Shown in pieces: positions 5,380 through 10,808 of a stretch of 20,058 nucleotides of DNA. Both the position numbers and the translations under genes were made by a program. The DNA is from a virus. Under the pieces are notes generated by a model. The model was not told where the DNA came from. It made no database searches and worked only from the letters and a program-made list of their open reading frames with translations. The stretch is taken from the IMG/VR virus record IMGVR_UViG_3300020200_000237, positions 1-20,058 of that record; one strand, 5' to 3'. How positions within the stretch are numbered: the stretch's first letter is position 1; each line of letters begins with the position of its first letter.

Positions 5380-5585
5380 TTCAAAACAAGGCGATAATCA
5401 AGTGATTTGATACACCAACCGTAGGCAGTTGTAATCTCTTCGACTAGATCTTCTTCATCAGATGCTTCCCAGATTTGACCAAAGACTTCCTCATAAATCT
5501 CATCTTGTGACTCTACATCAAGTGCTTCATCATCAAGATCATCAGTGAAATCAAACTCAATTTGTAGAACTTGAAATTGCATCAT
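5376..5585 (-). CDS. very acidic hypothetical protein, 69 aa
   Basis: Two ATG codons in a row (5583-5585 and 5580-5582); the first makes an ATGA overlap with the gene before it. About 21 acidic residues against three basic, mostly in a central tract (FDFTDDLDDEALDVES and ASDEEDLVEEI). The edges look like strands (MQFQVLQIEF, SLDYRLVLK). Unknown; grouped here with the other acidic small proteins. Confidence 0.75.
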   Translation of the reverse strand: MMQFQVLQIEFDFTDDLDDEALDVESQDEIYEEVFGQIWEASDEEDLVEEITTAYGWCIKSLDYRLVLK

Positions 5586-5716
5586 TTGCAGTAGTTAGGG
5601 TCAATTTGGCAGAAGCGATCTGCTTGTTGTTCTTGATACTCATTCACAGTAGCATGAGCAGCAAGACCAACGCGAAGACCGAGGGCAAGTGTAGCAATCA
5701 AAAAAGCAATTCGCAT
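5582..5716 (-). CDS. small exported or membrane-anchored protein, 44 aa
   Basis: ATG at 5714-5716, TGA at 5582-5584. Residues 1-22 (MRIAFLIATLALGLRVGLAAHA) form a signal-peptide-like hydrophobic segment with small residues at the end; the mature part is about 22 polar residues with two Cys (DRFCQIDPNYCK). It could be a tiny periplasmic peptide or an uncleaved membrane peptide. ATGA coupling to the next gene. Confidence 0.7.
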   Translation of the reverse strand: MRIAFLIATLALGLRVGLAAHATVNEYQEQQADRFCQIDPNYCK

Positions 5717-5722
5717 TTCTAA

Positions 5723-5893
5723 TCAATCAACAACAGAGTAACAAGCAACCCAGGAAGGAATCCCAGAGAGTGATAATGAACCATTGCGGGCATCGCAATA
5801 GTCTTGTGCCTCATCTTCAGAGTAGAAAGGTCCAATATACTCTGGAGATTCCAGAGATTCAGACCAGAATCGGACGGTGAAAGTGTTGCTCAT
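5723..5893 (-). CDS. hypothetical protein, 56 aa
   Basis: The ATG (5891-5893) is the last triplet of a 42-bp element; TGA at 5723-5725. It begins MSNTFTVRFWSESLESPEY followed by a helix start (YSEDEAQDYCDARNG) and a strand-like end (SWVACYSVVD). The plan resembles the mini-protein at 2121-2255. No function assigned. Confidence 0.75.
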   Translation of the reverse strand: MSNTFTVRFWSESLESPEYIGPFYSEDEAQDYCDARNGSLSLSGIPSWVACYSVVD

Positions 5894-5929
5894 ACTATAG
5901 GTACAGTTTAGACGATCCTAACTTTAATT
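5891..5929 (-). repeat. 42-bp start-codon element, copy 6 (type a, 39 bp kept)
   Basis: Consensus through CTTTAATT, then diverging; the TAA of the gene at 5928-6071 touches its distal end. It supplies the ATG of the next gene and contains GATC. Confidence 0.9.
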
Positions 5930-6071
5930 ACTTGAAACTTACGTTGACTCCAACAACTTTTGCGGTAGGATTGCGAGCGAGTGCAGTTTCACGCGCATCT
6001 TTTGGGTTGGTTGCTTGTACTTCTTCTTTAAAGACTTTGCCGCCAACGTATAACTCAACGATGTACTTCAT
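5928..6071 (-). CDS. mini-protein, 47 aa
   Basis: ATG at 6069-6071, TAA at 5928-5930. MKYIVELYVGGKVFKEEV, then a helix (NPKDARETALAR) and a C-terminal strand (AKVVGVNVSF): a complete beta-alpha-beta mini-domain. Basic, unlike most neighbours. A large hairpin lies 30 nt upstream. Confidence 0.75.
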   Translation of the reverse strand: MKYIVELYVGGKVFKEEVQATNPKDARETALARNPTAKVVGVNVSFK

Positions 6072-6089
6072 GTGTTTGTTTGTATTTTG

Positions 6090-6146
6090 AAAAAAATTGA
6101 TAATTTCACTGCAGTGGATGACCTTTGCCCCGTGTGCAGTGAAATT
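6090..6146 (-). terminator. 12-bp perfect inverted repeat followed by T run (likely terminator)
   Basis: AATTTCACTGCA (6102-6113) and TGCAGTGAAATT (6135-6146) are exact inverted copies with a 21-nt loop. On the minus strand a run of seven T (6090-6096) follows after five bases, as in an intrinsic terminator, though stem-to-T spacing and loop are long. The left arm also makes the 10-bp palindrome CACTGCAGTG. It sits in a 137-nt gap after the gene ending at 6209. A protein operator is an alternative. Confidence 0.55.
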
Positions 6147-6208
6147 GCAGAAAAATCGGGTTTTTGATTGAGTGGTGGACAGGGTTCTCAGTGAGACTCA
6201 AGTGAGAA

Positions 6209-6403
6209 TCACAGGGTCTGCCAGTCTTGTGCCTCTTTGATGTTAGAATCAAAGAACTTTTGAATGATAGAATCAATCACAGGATACCATTCTTCGTTTG
6301 CACTTGGGTATCCACATTCTCGTGCTTGATTGAGAAACTTAAGGATGCAAGTTTCTTCATTAGCAGTGAACTTAACACGATTGAAAGTGTAACCGTCAGT
6401 CAT
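6209..6403 (-). CDS. hypothetical protein, 64 aa
   Basis: ATG at 6401-6403 shares one base with the stop before it (TGATG). The protein (MTDGYTFNRVKFTANEETCILKFL...) has a central helix pair and ends KEAQDWQTL. Function unknown. It is the last gene before the hairpin at 6102-6146. Confidence 0.7.
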   Translation of the reverse strand: MTDGYTFNRVKFTANEETCILKFLNQARECGYPSANEEWYPVIDSIIQKFFDSNIKEAQDWQTL

Positions 6404-6564
6404 CAATCATCTCCAAAGTTGTTTACAAGGAAGTCTTCAAGTTCGCAAAGTTCCACCTCATCCAAGGAGGAAATGTAGTTGTGCAAAGTATCTACTAAGA
6501 CACCATTATTCTTTTGGCAGGTTTCATACAGAAACTCAAAAAGTTGTGTTTTGTTAGTCATCAT
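6403..6564 (-). CDS. acidic hypothetical protein, 53 aa
   Basis: Two adjacent ATG codons (6562-6564, 6559-6561); the first gives a TGATG junction with the previous stop. Predicted all helix, with an acidic Leu-rich run (SSLDEVELCELEDFLVNNFGDD) and only two Lys. TGATG again joins it to the next gene. Not recognised. Confidence 0.7.
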   Translation of the reverse strand: MMTNKTQLFEFLYETCQKNNGVLVDTLHNYISSLDEVELCELEDFLVNNFGDD

Positions 6565-6839
6565 CAGTTCACCGATTCTTGGTAGATTGACATACCCTTA
6601 CGCATAGAAATGTAATCACCAATCATCTCACCAACCTGTTCGTAAATGTAGGAAGAACCACCTACATCACAGAGCACATCTTCGGTGAGTTGTTTAGAAA
6701 AATGCACTTCATTATCGTTAGCATCGAACTCAAAAACATCCTCTCCAGTGTATATAAACGCAGCACAAGCAGCGTTCTCACCTTGACTCTCAATCAGTTG
6801 GTCGATTGAATCACGAAGTTCGGAAAGTGTGCGGAACAT
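6564..6839 (-). CDS. acidic hypothetical protein, 91 aa
   Basis: ATG at 6837-6839 (MFRTLSELRDSIDQLIESQG) is two bases after the previous stop in the recurring TGATTATG junction, so the TTG further upstream is not needed. A helix comes first, then strand-like FIYTGEDVFEF and EVHFSK, then an acidic helix with DVLCDVGGSSYIYEQVGE. Unknown function. Confidence 0.75.
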   Translation of the reverse strand: MFRTLSELRDSIDQLIESQGENAACAAFIYTGEDVFEFDANDNEVHFSKQLTEDVLCDVGGSSYIYEQVGEMIGDYISMRKGMSIYQESVN

Positions 6840-6841
6840 AA

Positions 6842-7009
6842 TCAAACAGGGGTAACTTCTACAGAACGGATAAGATTGGTGCGGTCTTGTGCTAGGTAAT
6901 CATCAGCGATTTTGCCACAAGATGAACGAGACTGAATGAACTTTTCTTCATATAGGTTCTCATCTTCGTCAGGAACCCAATACTCAATCAGAAGGCGATA
7001 GTTGTTCAT
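6842..7009 (-). CDS. small hypothetical protein, 55 aa
   Basis: ATG at 7007-7009 in a TGATTATG junction. MNNYRLLIEYWVPDEDE shares its YWVP block with the 76-aa protein at 11415-11645 (VDYWVPFPSSE); both continue with an acidic stretch and a V-rich C-terminal strand, so they are probably distant paralogues. A longer frame upstream would read through the preceding gene. Confidence 0.7.
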   Translation of the reverse strand: MNNYRLLIEYWVPDEDENLYEEKFIQSRSSCGKIADDYLAQDRTNLIRSVEVTPV

Positions 7010-7011
7010 AA

Positions 7012-7179
7012 TCAGCAACCGAAATCGACAGGAATAGATAACCAAATGGCACGATCCGTACCGATTGTAAATTGATTGTCCCAGATAAAATGCGTTGCTT
7101 CCTGATTACTCAGATTGCAATGATCCATCAGGTGATTGACTGCTTCCTTGAAAGATGTAAAGCGGAGAGTGTTGTTCAT
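7012..7179 (-). CDS. small hypothetical protein, 55 aa
   Basis: ATG at 7177-7179, again two bases past a stop (TGATTATG), and the first codons spell MNN as in the next gene. It has a helical N-terminal half (FTSFKEAVNHLMDHCNLSNQEATHFIW) and a strand-like end (RAIWLSIPVDF). Function unknown. Confidence 0.7.
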   Translation of the reverse strand: MNNTLRFTSFKEAVNHLMDHCNLSNQEATHFIWDNQFTIGTDRAIWLSIPVDFGC

Positions 7180-7181
7180 AA

Positions 7182-7421
7182 TCAGTACAGGGGGCAGAAA
7201 GAACCACAGAAACGACGAACCCATTGCAAAGTTTCATAATGAGAACGAGGGTGAGACATTACCATGCTTTTGTTAGTTTCAGGGTTGAGAGCAATAGCAA
7301 CGTATTTGTGGTCACATTCTTGCCATTCAGGTGTAACTTGCTGAATGAACATTTGACGCACAATACCTTCTTTCCAGTTGGTAGTGTAGTGAAAGACTTG
7401 ATCCATGGTAGTGTTGCTCAT
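7182..7421 (-). CDS. hypothetical protein, 79 aa
   Basis: Starts at the ATG (7419-7421) that ends a 42-bp element; TGA at 7182-7184. The sequence reads as a strand-rich fold (VFHYTTNW, IVRQMFIQQV, KYVAIALN) with many aromatic residues and a C-terminal WVRRFCGSFC containing two Cys. Not recognised. Confidence 0.75.
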   Translation of the reverse strand: MSNTTMDQVFHYTTNWKEGIVRQMFIQQVTPEWQECDHKYVAIALNPETNKSMVMSHPRSHYETLQWVRRFCGSFCPLY

Positions 7422-7460
7422 ACTATAGGTACAGTTTAGACGATCCTAACTTTAATTCAA
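7419..7460 (-). repeat. 42-bp start-codon element, copy 7 (type a)
   Basis: Full consensus copy, identical to that at 4899-4940 over all 42 bp. It supplies the ATG of the 79-aa protein and contains GATC; 10 nt separate it from the preceding stop. Confidence 0.9.
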
Positions 7461-7470
7461 AAGGATTGAC

Positions 7471-7725
7471 TTACCAAATACCTCTTTGAATGTAGATTTT
7501 GCGGACTTCCTGATGCAGAAAATGTCGAAGTTTAGGGTCGGTAGTGTTATCAAAAGCAAGATACAATCGTTTCAGGTATTCATCTTGTGTGGCACCTATG
7601 TTACCATCACCACCGATGTCATTGAGTGATGAACCTGCGACAACTTTGCTCTTGCCGAAGTTACCAGACACACGCCCAGTTGTTCTCAGTTTAGGACGAA
7701 TCTTTGAGAGGTTAGAGTAAGTCAT
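7471..7725 (-). CDS. basic hypothetical protein, 84 aa
   Basis: ATG at 7723-7725, TAA at 7471-7473. The first half is basic, Gly-Ser-rich and probably unstructured (SKIRPKLRTTGRVSGNFGKS); the second half is helical (EYLKRLYLAFDN, LRHFLHQEVRKIYIQRG). Its pI contrasts with the acidic neighbours, so nucleic-acid contact is possible. ATGA overlap with the zinc-ribbon gene. Confidence 0.75.
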   Translation of the reverse strand: MTYSNLSKIRPKLRTTGRVSGNFGKSKVVAGSSLNDIGGDGNIGATQDEYLKRLYLAFDNTTDPKLRHFLHQEVRKIYIQRGIW

Positions 7726-7922
7726 CGGGGAAACTTGTGGTTACAATCAGGGCACACCCAATGATTGATACGATCTTCACCAAGCAATTCAATACCAATC
7801 ACACGACTATAAAAATAGGGTGGAGAATAGTTTTCCCAGTATTCTTGTGGAATCAGTTTTTCAACCCAATTTGCACCACATTCGGGACAATTTTCAAGTT
7901 TTGTGATGTCAGTGTAAGTCAT
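7722..7922 (-). CDS. zinc-ribbon protein, 66 aa
   Basis: ATG at 7920-7922 (MTYTDITKLENCPEC); in-frame sequence further right has no usable ATG or GTG before the previous gene. Two CxxC knuckles (C12/C15 and C57/C60) 41 residues apart make a zinc-ribbon, with an aromatic, Pro-rich insert (YWENYSPPYFYS) between. Such small phage proteins often bind nucleic acid or RNA polymerase, but no partner can be named. A 62-nt gap upstream holds only a 12-codon frame ending in an ATGA overlap with this start. Confidence 0.75.
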   Translation of the reverse strand: MTYTDITKLENCPECGANWVEKLIPQEYWENYSPPYFYSRVIGIELLGEDRINHWVCPDCNHKFPR

Positions 7923-7984
7923 CGTGCAATAATGTCCAGAGTTTCCAATAGCATCATAGAAAGTTCCAACTGACTGAGAGTGAG

Positions 7985-8422
7985 TTATTTGTATAAATAC
8001 CCCCCGCTCCAATCTGCATGTTCCAGCAGGTATTCACGATCAGCAATCAATCGCAGGTCATAACGAACACCTTTGGCAGGAGACTTCCATGATGCAGTTT
8101 TATACACTTCGCCAGTGTTCTTGTCAATGAAAGCATGAGCAGAGCGTTGTCCACCACCATCAACAAAAATGATTTTGTGATACTTTTTACCAGTCTCGAT
8201 GGTATAATCAATGTCGCACTTACCAGACTTGAGTTCATCAATCTTGCGCTGATGATAACCAGGAACTGCATCAAATCGCTCAACAGAACGCTGATGAGAA
8301 CGAATCGAGTGTTGACGATAGTTGTCTTTCAATGCTTCAATCAGCAGCAGAGTATTCTTGAGAACATTCTCTGCGATGGTTTGTTGTGCTTGTGCTTGCA
8401 TGGTAGGAGTGCTCATCGGCAT
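7985..8422 (-). CDS. conserved phage protein of unknown function, 145 aa
   Basis: ATG at 8420-8422; an alternative ATG two codons on (MSTPTMQAQAQQ) is plausible. An N-terminal helical part (to about 60) precedes a conserved C-terminal block reading RSAHAFIDKNTGEVYKTASW then KSPAKGVRYDL and the end ADWSGGYLYK. I recognise this block from many tailed-phage hypothetical proteins. Likely a small beta fold that contacts nucleic acid or a partner protein. Driven by the promoter at 8440-8445, giving a leader of only about 11 nt. Confidence 0.8.
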   Translation of the reverse strand: MPMSTPTMQAQAQQTIAENVLKNTLLLIEALKDNYRQHSIRSHQRSVERFDAVPGYHQRKIDELKSGKCDIDYTIETGKKYHKIIFVDGGGQRSAHAFIDKNTGEVYKTASWKSPAKGVRYDLRLIADREYLLEHADWSGGYLYK

Positions 8423-8439
8423 CTGTTGCGTATGTAAGT

Positions 8440-8485
8440 ATTATAGGGGAAGCACTGCCTCGCTACGGGTCCGTTGTGCCAGTTT
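8440..8485 (-). promoter_or_regulatory. TATAAT promoter with upstream AAACTGGCACAA box
   Basis: TATAAT (8440-8445, minus) has no good -35, but 28 nt upstream lies AAACTGGCACAA (8474-8485), shared with three other promoters here. The box also forms the 3' arm of a GTGCCA/TGGCAC inverted repeat with a 10-nt loop. The whole element lies inside the last codons of the methyltransferase gene, and the -10 includes its stop codon. Confidence 0.65.
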
Positions 8486-9013
8486 GGAAGGTGGCACACT
8501 CAACTCCTCCATAATGATTTGTTTTGGTAGAAAGTTCCAGCAATAGTAACTGCTGCTGAATGTAATCTTGTCGTTTGGTCTACCATCAGGGCTATGAAAC
8601 TTCATCCGCTTATCAAACATTAGTAGTTGCAGATCCTTATCCTTGAACAACTGCTTAGGAGCACTATCATTCAACCAAGTGTTAGTCATAATGAGAGCAA
8701 ATGGTTTCTCAAATGATAATGCTCGCTCGAAGAACTTGCGCTTGTTTGTAAATGGTGGATTAGATACGATTACATCCCAGTTGTCAGGTTCATAGGTGAG
8801 AAAGTCTTGATTATAATTGATATGAGTAAAGACTACCTCATTCTGCTTACTAATCTGTTTGACAAACTCACTATCAATCGTATCAAATGGACACCAAACA
8901 ACTGCATCTTTAGGGATGTATTTGAGAATTGGAGTTACACCGTAAAACGGAGTGTAACATTCGTCATTGTTACCCTCAGAAAACATCAGTTTTCCACTAT
9001 CAAGTTGTTTCAT
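8441..9013 (-). CDS. phage-type adenine DNA methyltransferase-like protein, 190 aa
   Basis: Predicted to transfer a methyl group from SAM, most likely to adenine N6 in DNA. Visible motifs are the opening CYTPFYGVTPIL (substrate/SAM entry), VVWCPFD (40-44, SAM-binding-loop region) and NPPF (85-88), the catalytic motif IV of amino-methyltransferases. The layout matches a phage family with the CPFDT and ISNPPF motifs. Start ATG 9011-9013 overlaps the deformylase stop by 14 nt. The last 15 or so residues overlap a promoter and may not be conserved. The target sequence cannot be read; GATC is a hypothesis. A non-DNA substrate remains possible. Confidence 0.7.
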   Translation of the reverse strand: MKQLDSGKLMFSEGNNDECYTPFYGVTPILKYIPKDAVVWCPFDTIDSEFVKQISKQNEVVFTHINYNQDFLTYEPDNWDVIVSNPPFTNKRKFFERALSFEKPFALIMTNTWLNDSAPKQLFKDKDLQLLMFDKRMKFHSPDGRPNDKITFSSSYYCWNFLPKQIIMEELSVPPSKLAQRTRSEAVLPL

Positions 9014-9431
9014 CAGTCATTAATATCCCATCAAGATGATCAATTTCGTGTTGTATAATCCTTGCGGTCAAGCCTCTGTGTGTCTCTAAATGTGGATGTC
9101 CAGCAAGGTTGCGATATTTAATTGTGATTGAACTATACCTATTCTTTTTGATGAATGTCTCAGGGATACTCAAACATCCCTCTTCATCCATTTCAGTTTC
9201 TTCAGAATGAAATATAATTTCTGGATTGATAAGAACTTTGATTGATTGATTATCGGTGATTACAATGATACGCTTGTTAATACCACATTGTGGAGCAGAA
9301 AGTCCTACACCATTGTTTTTAACCATTAGGTCAACAAGTGCTGCACAAGTGGTACGAACAGTATCGTCTATTTTATCAATCCGCTTGCTCTTTACTCTTA
9401 GAGCTTTGTGTCCCTCCGTCAGTATTTCCAT
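9000..9431 (-). CDS. def: peptide deformylase, 143 aa
   Basis: Removes the formyl group from the N-terminal Met of new proteins; a metal hydrolase in the cytosol. All three family motifs are present: GVGLSAPQ (41-48, motif 1), EGCLSIP (84-90, metal ligand C86) and HEIDHLDG (128-135, ligands H128 and H132, catalytic E129). At 143 aa it is shorter than bacterial enzymes (about 170), lacking the C-terminal helix, as is usual for cyanophage versions. Phage deformylases of this type are known in marine cyanophages and are thought to favour photosystem D1-like N-termini, helping keep photosynthesis running. The first 56 nt overlap the preceding gene; the end overlaps the methyltransferase by 14 nt. 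Confidence 0.95.
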   Translation of the reverse strand: MEILTEGHKALRVKSKRIDKIDDTVRTTCAALVDLMVKNNGVGLSAPQCGINKRIIVITDNQSIKVLINPEIIFHSEETEMDEEGCLSIPETFIKKNRYSSITIKYRNLAGHPHLETHRGLTARIIQHEIDHLDGILMTDETT

Positions 9432-9528
9432 AGGAGTTGTGCAGATTCTTTATATAGTTGGCAATTTGTTGAGTTTCATCCCATTCCCAAATTGTACCAT
9501 CTTTTTGTGTGTAAGTTCTTACAGTCAT
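9376..9528 (-). CDS. mini-protein, 50 aa, overlapping deformylase
   Basis: ATG at 9526-9528 forms an ATGA overlap with the previous stop, the main support for this gene; TGA at 9376-9378. MTVRTYTQKDGTIWEWDET begins with a strand and is followed by a short helix (QQIANYIKNLHNSYG). The C-terminal 18 residues lie over the deformylase N-terminus in another frame, an overlap of 56 nt that is long for this window. Function unknown. Confidence 0.55.
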   Translation of the reverse strand: MTVRTYTQKDGTIWEWDETQQIANYIKNLHNSYGNTDGGTQSSKSKEQAD

Positions 9529-9737
9529 ACTTTTTCAAAATGTACAGAATTAAATCTACCAGATATACCTTGAAGTGTCAACTTTGTATGCCAGGTATGC
9601 ACATCGACACGTTCTACAATGTAATGAGTGTTTAAAGTAAGAATGTCCCTAGGATCGTTGTTACCAGCACCCCAGTGAACTTGTTCATCTATTGCACCAA
9701 TGTATGCAACAGTATCTCCTACTCTAAAACGTTCCAT
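9525..9737 (-). CDS. small beta-barrel-like hypothetical protein, 70 aa
   Basis: ATG at 9735-9737. MERFRVGDTVAYIGAIDEQ, then DPRDILTLNTHYIVERV and KLTLQGISGRFNSVHFEKV: the order 'F-x-GD-x-V', 'Y-x-V-x-x-V', 'L-x-G' and final 'F' is typical of KOW/SH3-like small barrels found as phage hypothetical proteins. Such folds often bind nucleic acid. No catalytic residues. Confidence 0.75.
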   Translation of the reverse strand: MERFRVGDTVAYIGAIDEQVHWGAGNNDPRDILTLNTHYIVERVDVHTWHTKLTLQGISGRFNSVHFEKV

Positions 9738-9751
9738 TTTTTTTAAATTAG

Positions 9752-10009
9752 TTAGAGTTTATAGTTATCCTTTGTAGAATAAGTTTTAGAGTCAGGCCAT
9801 CCTTCCTGCTGTCCTTTCAAATAGAACCTTGTTGCTCGTACACATTCTTCCTCATTCAGTGCTGTAATGATGCACTTACCATCTTTATCGTATGAATCCC
9901 ACAACCCATACTTTTTCTCTTCAACATAGAAACAATCGTCAATCATTTCTCGGTTTTGTTTTGTATTTTTTGATTCCAATTGCTGTTGTTCCTTTAAGTT
10001 TTTTGACAT
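9752..10009 (-). CDS. hypothetical protein, 85 aa
   Basis: ATG at 10007-10009 chosen because farther in-frame starts lie deep in the gene before it. The N-terminus is polar and unstructured (MSKNLKEQQQLESKNTKQN); from about 25 a compact domain follows (CFYVEEKKYGLWDSYDKDG and EECVRATRFYLKGQQEGW) that I associate with cyanophage hypothetical proteins. The first 71 nt overlap the end of 9939-10154. Confidence 0.65.
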   Translation of the reverse strand: MSKNLKEQQQLESKNTKQNREMIDDCFYVEEKKYGLWDSYDKDGKCIITALNEEECVRATRFYLKGQQEGWPDSKTYSTKDNYKL

Positions 10010-10154
10010 AGTTTTCTCTGTAATCATCATATGGAAAGTATGCATTATGCTGTAGTTTTCTTTTACCATCCTTTACGAACCATTCTAATGCAAAAGGAAA
10101 TACTTTATGAAATGGTTGTACTTCTGGTTGTGGATCAATTCTTTTTGAAATCAT
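9939..10154 (-). CDS. basic hypothetical protein, 71 aa
   Basis: ATG at 10152-10154 makes an ATGA overlap with the stop before it. MISKRIDPQPEVQPF leads to an aromatic stretch (FPFALEWFVKDGKRK and YFPYDDYRENYVKK) and a Lys-rich tail. The last 24 codons are also read as the start of the next gene, so the tail may be a recent read-through extension. Unrecognised. Confidence 0.6.
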   Translation of the reverse strand: MISKRIDPQPEVQPFHKVFPFALEWFVKDGKRKLQHNAYFPYDDYRENYVKKLKGTTAIGIKKYKTKPRND

Positions 10155-10360
10155 TTGACTCTTTCAACATTTGAGTAGTCTATGTCATTCCAATGTCTAA
10201 TTACACCCGCAACAATAAAACAGTTTGTAATCAGATAGGTTGCAAAGATGATAGTTCTTACAATTGAAATGATGTCTGCTTCTTTATCATTCTTCCCGTG
10301 TTTTTCACCAAGCGAATAAGACCAGAGTCTCCATATTGTCCTGTGTTTTTTATTCTTCAT
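10151..10360 (-). CDS. small integral membrane protein, 69 aa
   Basis: ATG at 10358-10360. A conserved cytosolic-type N-terminus (MKNKKHRTIWRLWSYSLGEK) and charged KNDKEAD precede one membrane helix at about 36-54 (TIIFATYLITNCFIVAGVI), then a polar tail. The RTIWRLW-ALGEK-then-helix plan is one I recognise from T4-like cyanophages; role unknown. Its start overlaps the zinc-finger gene by 11 nt. Confidence 0.8.
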   Translation of the reverse strand: MKNKKHRTIWRLWSYSLGEKHGKNDKEADIISIVRTIIFATYLITNCFIVAGVIRHWNDIDYSNVERVK

Positions 10361-10535
10361 CCTTTTTCTTGAAGACTTTTTTGTCGCATTCATTACAATA
10401 TGTAGAGTATCCGTATTTGAAGTTCTTGACTGCTTGAAAATACTCAGAAGTCAAAGGTTTTACTTCATCACACGCTTGGCACTGGTATTCACTTGGGCGT
10501 GACAATGATTTCTTTTGCCCCAACACTCTTGACAT
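10350..10535 (-). CDS. small zinc-finger protein, 61 aa
   Basis: ATG at 10533-10535. Two CxxC pairs (C19/C22 and C47/C50) frame KPLTSEYF and a GYSTYC turn, the layout of small treble-clef-like fingers also found at the front of HNH-type proteins; no HNH catalytic residues follow. The end is Lys-rich. Could bind DNA. It overlaps the preceding gene by 47 nt, and no Met lies nearer the finger. Confidence 0.7.
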   Translation of the reverse strand: MSRVLGQKKSLSRPSEYQCQACDEVKPLTSEYFQAVKNFKYGYSTYCNECDKKVFKKKDEE

Positions 10536-10635
10536 AAGACTGCCAGGCAAATGCATCATCAAGTTTGAAAAAGACCGCAGACTGTTTAGCATAACCTCTT
10601 TGCTTTGGCTTTAGATATGATACTTCATATTTCAT
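10489..10635 (-). CDS. mini-protein, 48 aa
   Basis: ATG at 10633-10635 in an ATGA overlap; TGA at 10489-10491. MKYEVSYLKPKQRGYAKQSAVFF, a helix (LDDAFAWQSYVKSVG) and a closing strand (AKEIIVTPK) form a beta-beta-alpha-beta pattern resembling the mini-protein at 5928-6071. Basic. Function unknown. Confidence 0.7.
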   Translation of the reverse strand: MKYEVSYLKPKQRGYAKQSAVFFKLDDAFAWQSYVKSVGAKEIIVTPK

Positions 10636-10808
10636 TTTTCTTCAAGCGATGTGATCAGATGAAACTCAAAGGTAGGAACAACAACACGTACATCTTTTGA
10701 TCTGTGTTTACCTTTATGCACAAGAATTGAAATTGATTGTTCACTTACAAAGGCAATTGCGCCAGTAACGTGCTTGTAAGACACTGTAGTTCCTTCAACA
10801 AATACCAC
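10632..10808 (-). CDS. conserved cyanophage hypothetical protein, 58 aa, GTG start
   Basis: The GTG at 10806-10808 must be the start: an in-frame TGA is immediately upstream, and a strong GGAGG Shine-Dalgarno (10815-10819) sits 6 nt before it. MVFVEGTTVSYKHVTGAIAFV, then EQSISILVHKG and KDVRVVVPTFEF: a small all-beta fold with the 'G-x-I-x-F-V' strand I recall from cyanophage hypothetical proteins. Overlaps the previous gene by 14 nt. Confidence 0.8.
   Translation of the reverse strand: MVFVEGTTVSYKHVTGAIAFVSEQSISILVHKGKHRSKDVRVVVPTFEFHLITSLEEK

Noticed and set aside
7923-7984. 12-codon frame ending in an ATGA overlap with the zinc-ribbon start
   Set aside because: Too short and without a ribosome site; more likely untranslated leader.
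7992-7999. Perfect TATAAATA late-promoter octamer on the plus strand
   Set aside because: It is the antisense of the Tyr-Leu-Tyr codons at the end of the 7985-8422 gene, a conserved protein end, and no plus-strand gene follows. Antisense late RNA is possible but unsupported.
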